Shown: piece after piece, positions 30,837-32,257 of the stretch
How positions within the stretch are numbered: position 1 is the first letter of the stretch
Layout of the letters: each line of letters opens with the position of its first letter
Assembly: GCA_902493125.1 (NCBI GenBank)
Contig: CABUOF010000021.1
Coordinates: 1 to 32,257, forward strand
From: an uncultured Collinsella sp.
Lineage (GTDB): Bacteria > Actinomycetota > Coriobacteriia > Coriobacteriales > Coriobacteriaceae
Length of the DNA stretch: 32,257 nucleotides
Direction of reading: 5' to 3'
Notes under the pieces: generated by a model
Told to the model about the DNA's origin: nothing
Database searches by the model: none
What the model saw: only the letters and a program-made list of their open reading frames with translations
Position numbers and translations under genes: made by a program

Positions 30837-31206
30837 TACCAACCAAAACAAGACCGCCCATACGCCGCGCTTGACGATCGACCAGAACGCTACGCCGGCA
30901 GGCGAGTCCGCCGACACCAAGCCCGAGGCCGGCGAGCAGCACGACAGCGCCGCCAACGACTTTGACGAGGCCATGGGTCTCATCAAAGGTACGGGCGCTG
31001 CTATCTGGAGCTACGCCGTGCGCCACCCCAACACTACGCTCGGCGCCTTGGCAGGCTTTATCCTCGCCGTGCTGGTACTTACGTTGGGCCTGTGGGACAC
31101 GCTCGTCATCGCATTCTTTGTGCTGATCGGCGCCGTAATCGGCCAGATTCGCGACGGCGAGAACGGTATCGTCAACTTCTTTGGCCGTCTGTTTAACGGC
31201 CGCTAA
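30829..31206 (+). CDS. DUF2273 small membrane protein
   Basis: 125 residues. GTG at 30829 is chosen because GGAGG lies 7 bp upstream and the frame overlaps the amaP end. The first about 55 residues are a polar, probably disordered extension (NQNKTAHTPR, ESADTKPEAGEQHD). The core AAIWSYAVRHPNTTLGALAGFILAVLVLTLGLWDTLVIAFFVLIGAVIGQIRDG, with two membrane segments, is typical of DUF2273 proteins encoded with Asp23 and AmaP. Canonical members have about 60-80 residues, so the N-terminal extension is an oddity. Role presumably structural in the envelope-stress complex. Confidence 0.87.
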   Translation: MSDTNQNKTAHTPRLTIDQNATPAGESADTKPEAGEQHDSAANDFDEAMGLIKGTGAAIWSYAVRHPNTTLGALAGFILAVLVLTLGLWDTLVIAFFVLIGAVIGQIRDGENGIVNFFGRLFNGR

Positions 31207-31250
31207 TATGTATTCGACTGTCGCATCCGCGGCAGGCATAAGGAGGAACC

Positions 31251-31772
31251 ATGGCTTTTAATACGAAGGTCGATGTAGCCGATACCGAGCTCGAGGAGAA
31301 CGAGGCGGTCGTCGCCGAAGCTGAGGATGTAGAACTCGAAGGTCAGTCCCTCGCCGAGACAGAGGCAGAGTCCGATGCGGACGAGGACGACGAGGAAACG
31401 GACGAGTCCGAGGACTCGCTGACCTATTCCAACGGCGTGATCGAGAAGATCGTCGCCATGGCCACCCGCGAGGTGCCGCATGTTCTGGGCATGAAGGGTA
31501 ACCTTATGCACTTTGTGCAGGAACAGTTTGGTGCCGAGAACCTGACCAAGGGCGTGACGGTCGAGGTCACCGATGACAACCGCGTGGTCGTCAACATCTC
31601 GGTCATCATCGAGTATGGCGCCTATGCGCCTGCGATCTTTGACGACGTTAAGGCGCGCGTCACCGAGCGCCTTGCCGCGATGACCGGCCTTGAGGTGGCG
31701 GGCGTCAACCTGCGCATCGAGGATGTCATCACCCCCGAGGAGTACGAGCACCGCACCAGCCAGCACGAATAA
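31251..31772 (+). CDS. Asp23/Gls24 family envelope stress response protein
   Basis: 173 residues, ATG after AAGGAGG. Residues 1-56 are extremely acidic (runs of E and D, e.g. SDADEDDEETDESED). Residues 57-165 are the Asp23 domain: LTYSNGVIEKIVAMATREVPHVLGM, VTVEVTDDNRVVVNISVIIEYGA and VAGVNLRIEDVITPEE. Asp23 proteins are abundant, membrane-associated via AmaP, and support cell-envelope homeostasis and alkaline stress tolerance. It is the third gene of the amaP operon, 44 bp after the DUF2273 gene. The acidic N-terminal extension is not part of the core domain. Confidence 0.93.
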   Translation: MAFNTKVDVADTELEENEAVVAEAEDVELEGQSLAETEAESDADEDDEETDESEDSLTYSNGVIEKIVAMATREVPHVLGMKGNLMHFVQEQFGAENLTKGVTVEVTDDNRVVVNISVIIEYGAYAPAIFDDVKARVTERLAAMTGLEVAGVNLRIEDVITPEEYEHRTSQHE

Positions 31773-31776
31773 CCTT

Positions 31777-31801
31777 CCAAAAAGGGATAGGTTTATTTTT
31801 G
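31777..31801. repeat. Stop-adjacent hairpin CAAAAA / TTTTTG with GGGATAGG core
   Basis: Short 6-bp arms around AGGGATAGGTTTA, beginning 4 nt after the asp23 stop. A weaker member of the same GGGAC-core family. Confidence 0.45.
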
Positions 31802-31824
31802 CAGGTTTTACCTGCGAAAACGCC

Positions 31825-31867
31825 AAACGGTCGACAGCGCAAGCAAAAGCGCGGTCGACCGTTTTCT
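31825..31867 (+). terminator. Rho-independent terminator of the amaP-DUF2273-asp23 operon
   Basis: AAACGGTCGACAGCGC (31825-31840) pairs with GCGCGGTCGACCGTTT (31849-31864) with one mismatch, followed by TCT. Confidence 0.88.
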
Positions 31868-31979
31868 ATATAGCCTCGATCTAGTCATACCGCTCGTCTA
31901 ACTAAGGGTTGCAATCTTCGCGTTCCGCGTTACCCTAATGGGCGCATTGTTTCCAAATTGTTAACGAGGGGTTGCCGTA

Positions 31980-32257
31980 ATGGCCGACGAACACGAGACC
32001 GAAAGCAAGGCATGGGCGATTGAAGCCGCTGCGGCAGAGGCGGCGTCGCGTGCCGCCGAGGAGGTGCATCGTCCTCCGGTGGTGCCGATGGAGCGCGTCG
32101 TCGGTCGCGAGGATATCGAACGTGGCGAGCGCGCCGGCCGCAAGCGCAGCCAGGAGCCAGGCTTTCCGCGCTTTTTTGCCGAGCTCAATCTGGGCCTGAT
32201 CCTCACGGCCTTCGCCATCGTGGCCTTTAAAACCCCCAATCACTTTGCCTTCGGCGG
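31980..32257 (+). CDS. YitT-family membrane protein, N-terminal part (runs off the window)
   Basis: ATG at 31980 after GAGGGG. The first 92 codons encode a polar cytoplasmic N-terminus (Ala/Glu-rich, about 1-60) and a membrane segment (about 65-80) ending IVAFKTPNHFAFGG, the usual entry to the first conserved block of YitT/DUF161 proteins (TPNHFAxGGTSG). Function of YitT proteins is unknown. A possible promoter (TTGCAA at 31909-31914, 16 bp, TACCCT) is weak. Confidence 0.7.
   Translation, partial: MADEHETESKAWAIEAAAAEAASRAAEEVHRPPVVPMERVVGREDIERGERAGRKRSQEPGFPRFFAELNLGLILTAFAIVAFKTPNHFAFG

Overview
The window looks like chromosomal DNA of a gut Coriobacteriia member, most probably Collinsella (inference). 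The grounds are high GC, SD-led genes with many GTG/TTG starts, a giant fused acyl-CoA dehydratase activase, a Tat-type substrate-binding lipoprotein, a DUF6020 membrane protein and an AmaP/DUF2273/Asp23 operon. No rRNA, tRNA or CRISPR array was found.

Layout. 1-400: 3' remnant of an IS110-family element. 439-4760 (minus): polar amino acid ABC uptake operon (binding lipoprotein, two permeases, ATPase), ending with a class I glutamine-amidotransferase-like C26 hydrolase. 4761-5217: non-coding, with the operon promoter, half of a hairpin repeat, three tandem palindromes at about 80-bp period, and a terminator. 5218-6999 (minus): DXS-like enzyme. 7228-8787: HD-domain protein plus CmpB-like membrane protein, followed by a 30-codon remnant of a PII (GlnB/GlnK) gene. 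9035-11060: TetR regulator and MFS exporter with two near-identical palindromic operators. 11170-12033: Cof-type HAD phosphatase.

12034-12497 is the most interesting stretch. A 41-aa hydrophobic/basic peptide has a strong but foldable Shine-Dalgarno, a LexA-like box inside its promoter, and a candidate convergent antisense RNA over its 3' end. The whole is bounded by two almost identical hairpins. I read it as a candidate SOS-induced type I toxin-antitoxin-like module.

12590-18093: TetR-like regulator and the 1593-aa activase/dehydratase fusion, probably one operon. 18094-18510: terminator and a nested-palindrome (MITE-like) element. 18511-19470: 3-hydroxyacyl-CoA dehydrogenase, then a truncated arylsulfotransferase. 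20219-20668: unknown membrane-anchored protein. 20792-23853 (minus): DUF389 protein with an EF-hand loop, and an OPT-family transporter. 24046-26888: coaX (frameshifted), dCMP deaminase, NifU-like protein, lgt. 26969-30124: DUF6020 protein and YebC. 30291-31772: amaP/DUF2273/asp23 envelope-stress operon. 31980-end: start of a YitT-family protein.

Two patterns recur. First, short hairpins with a GGGAC-like core but different arms sit 0-4 nt behind stop codons. Second, two genes are preceded by perfect inverted repeats whose loop carries a -10-like hexamer and whose right arm covers or adjoins the ribosome-binding site.
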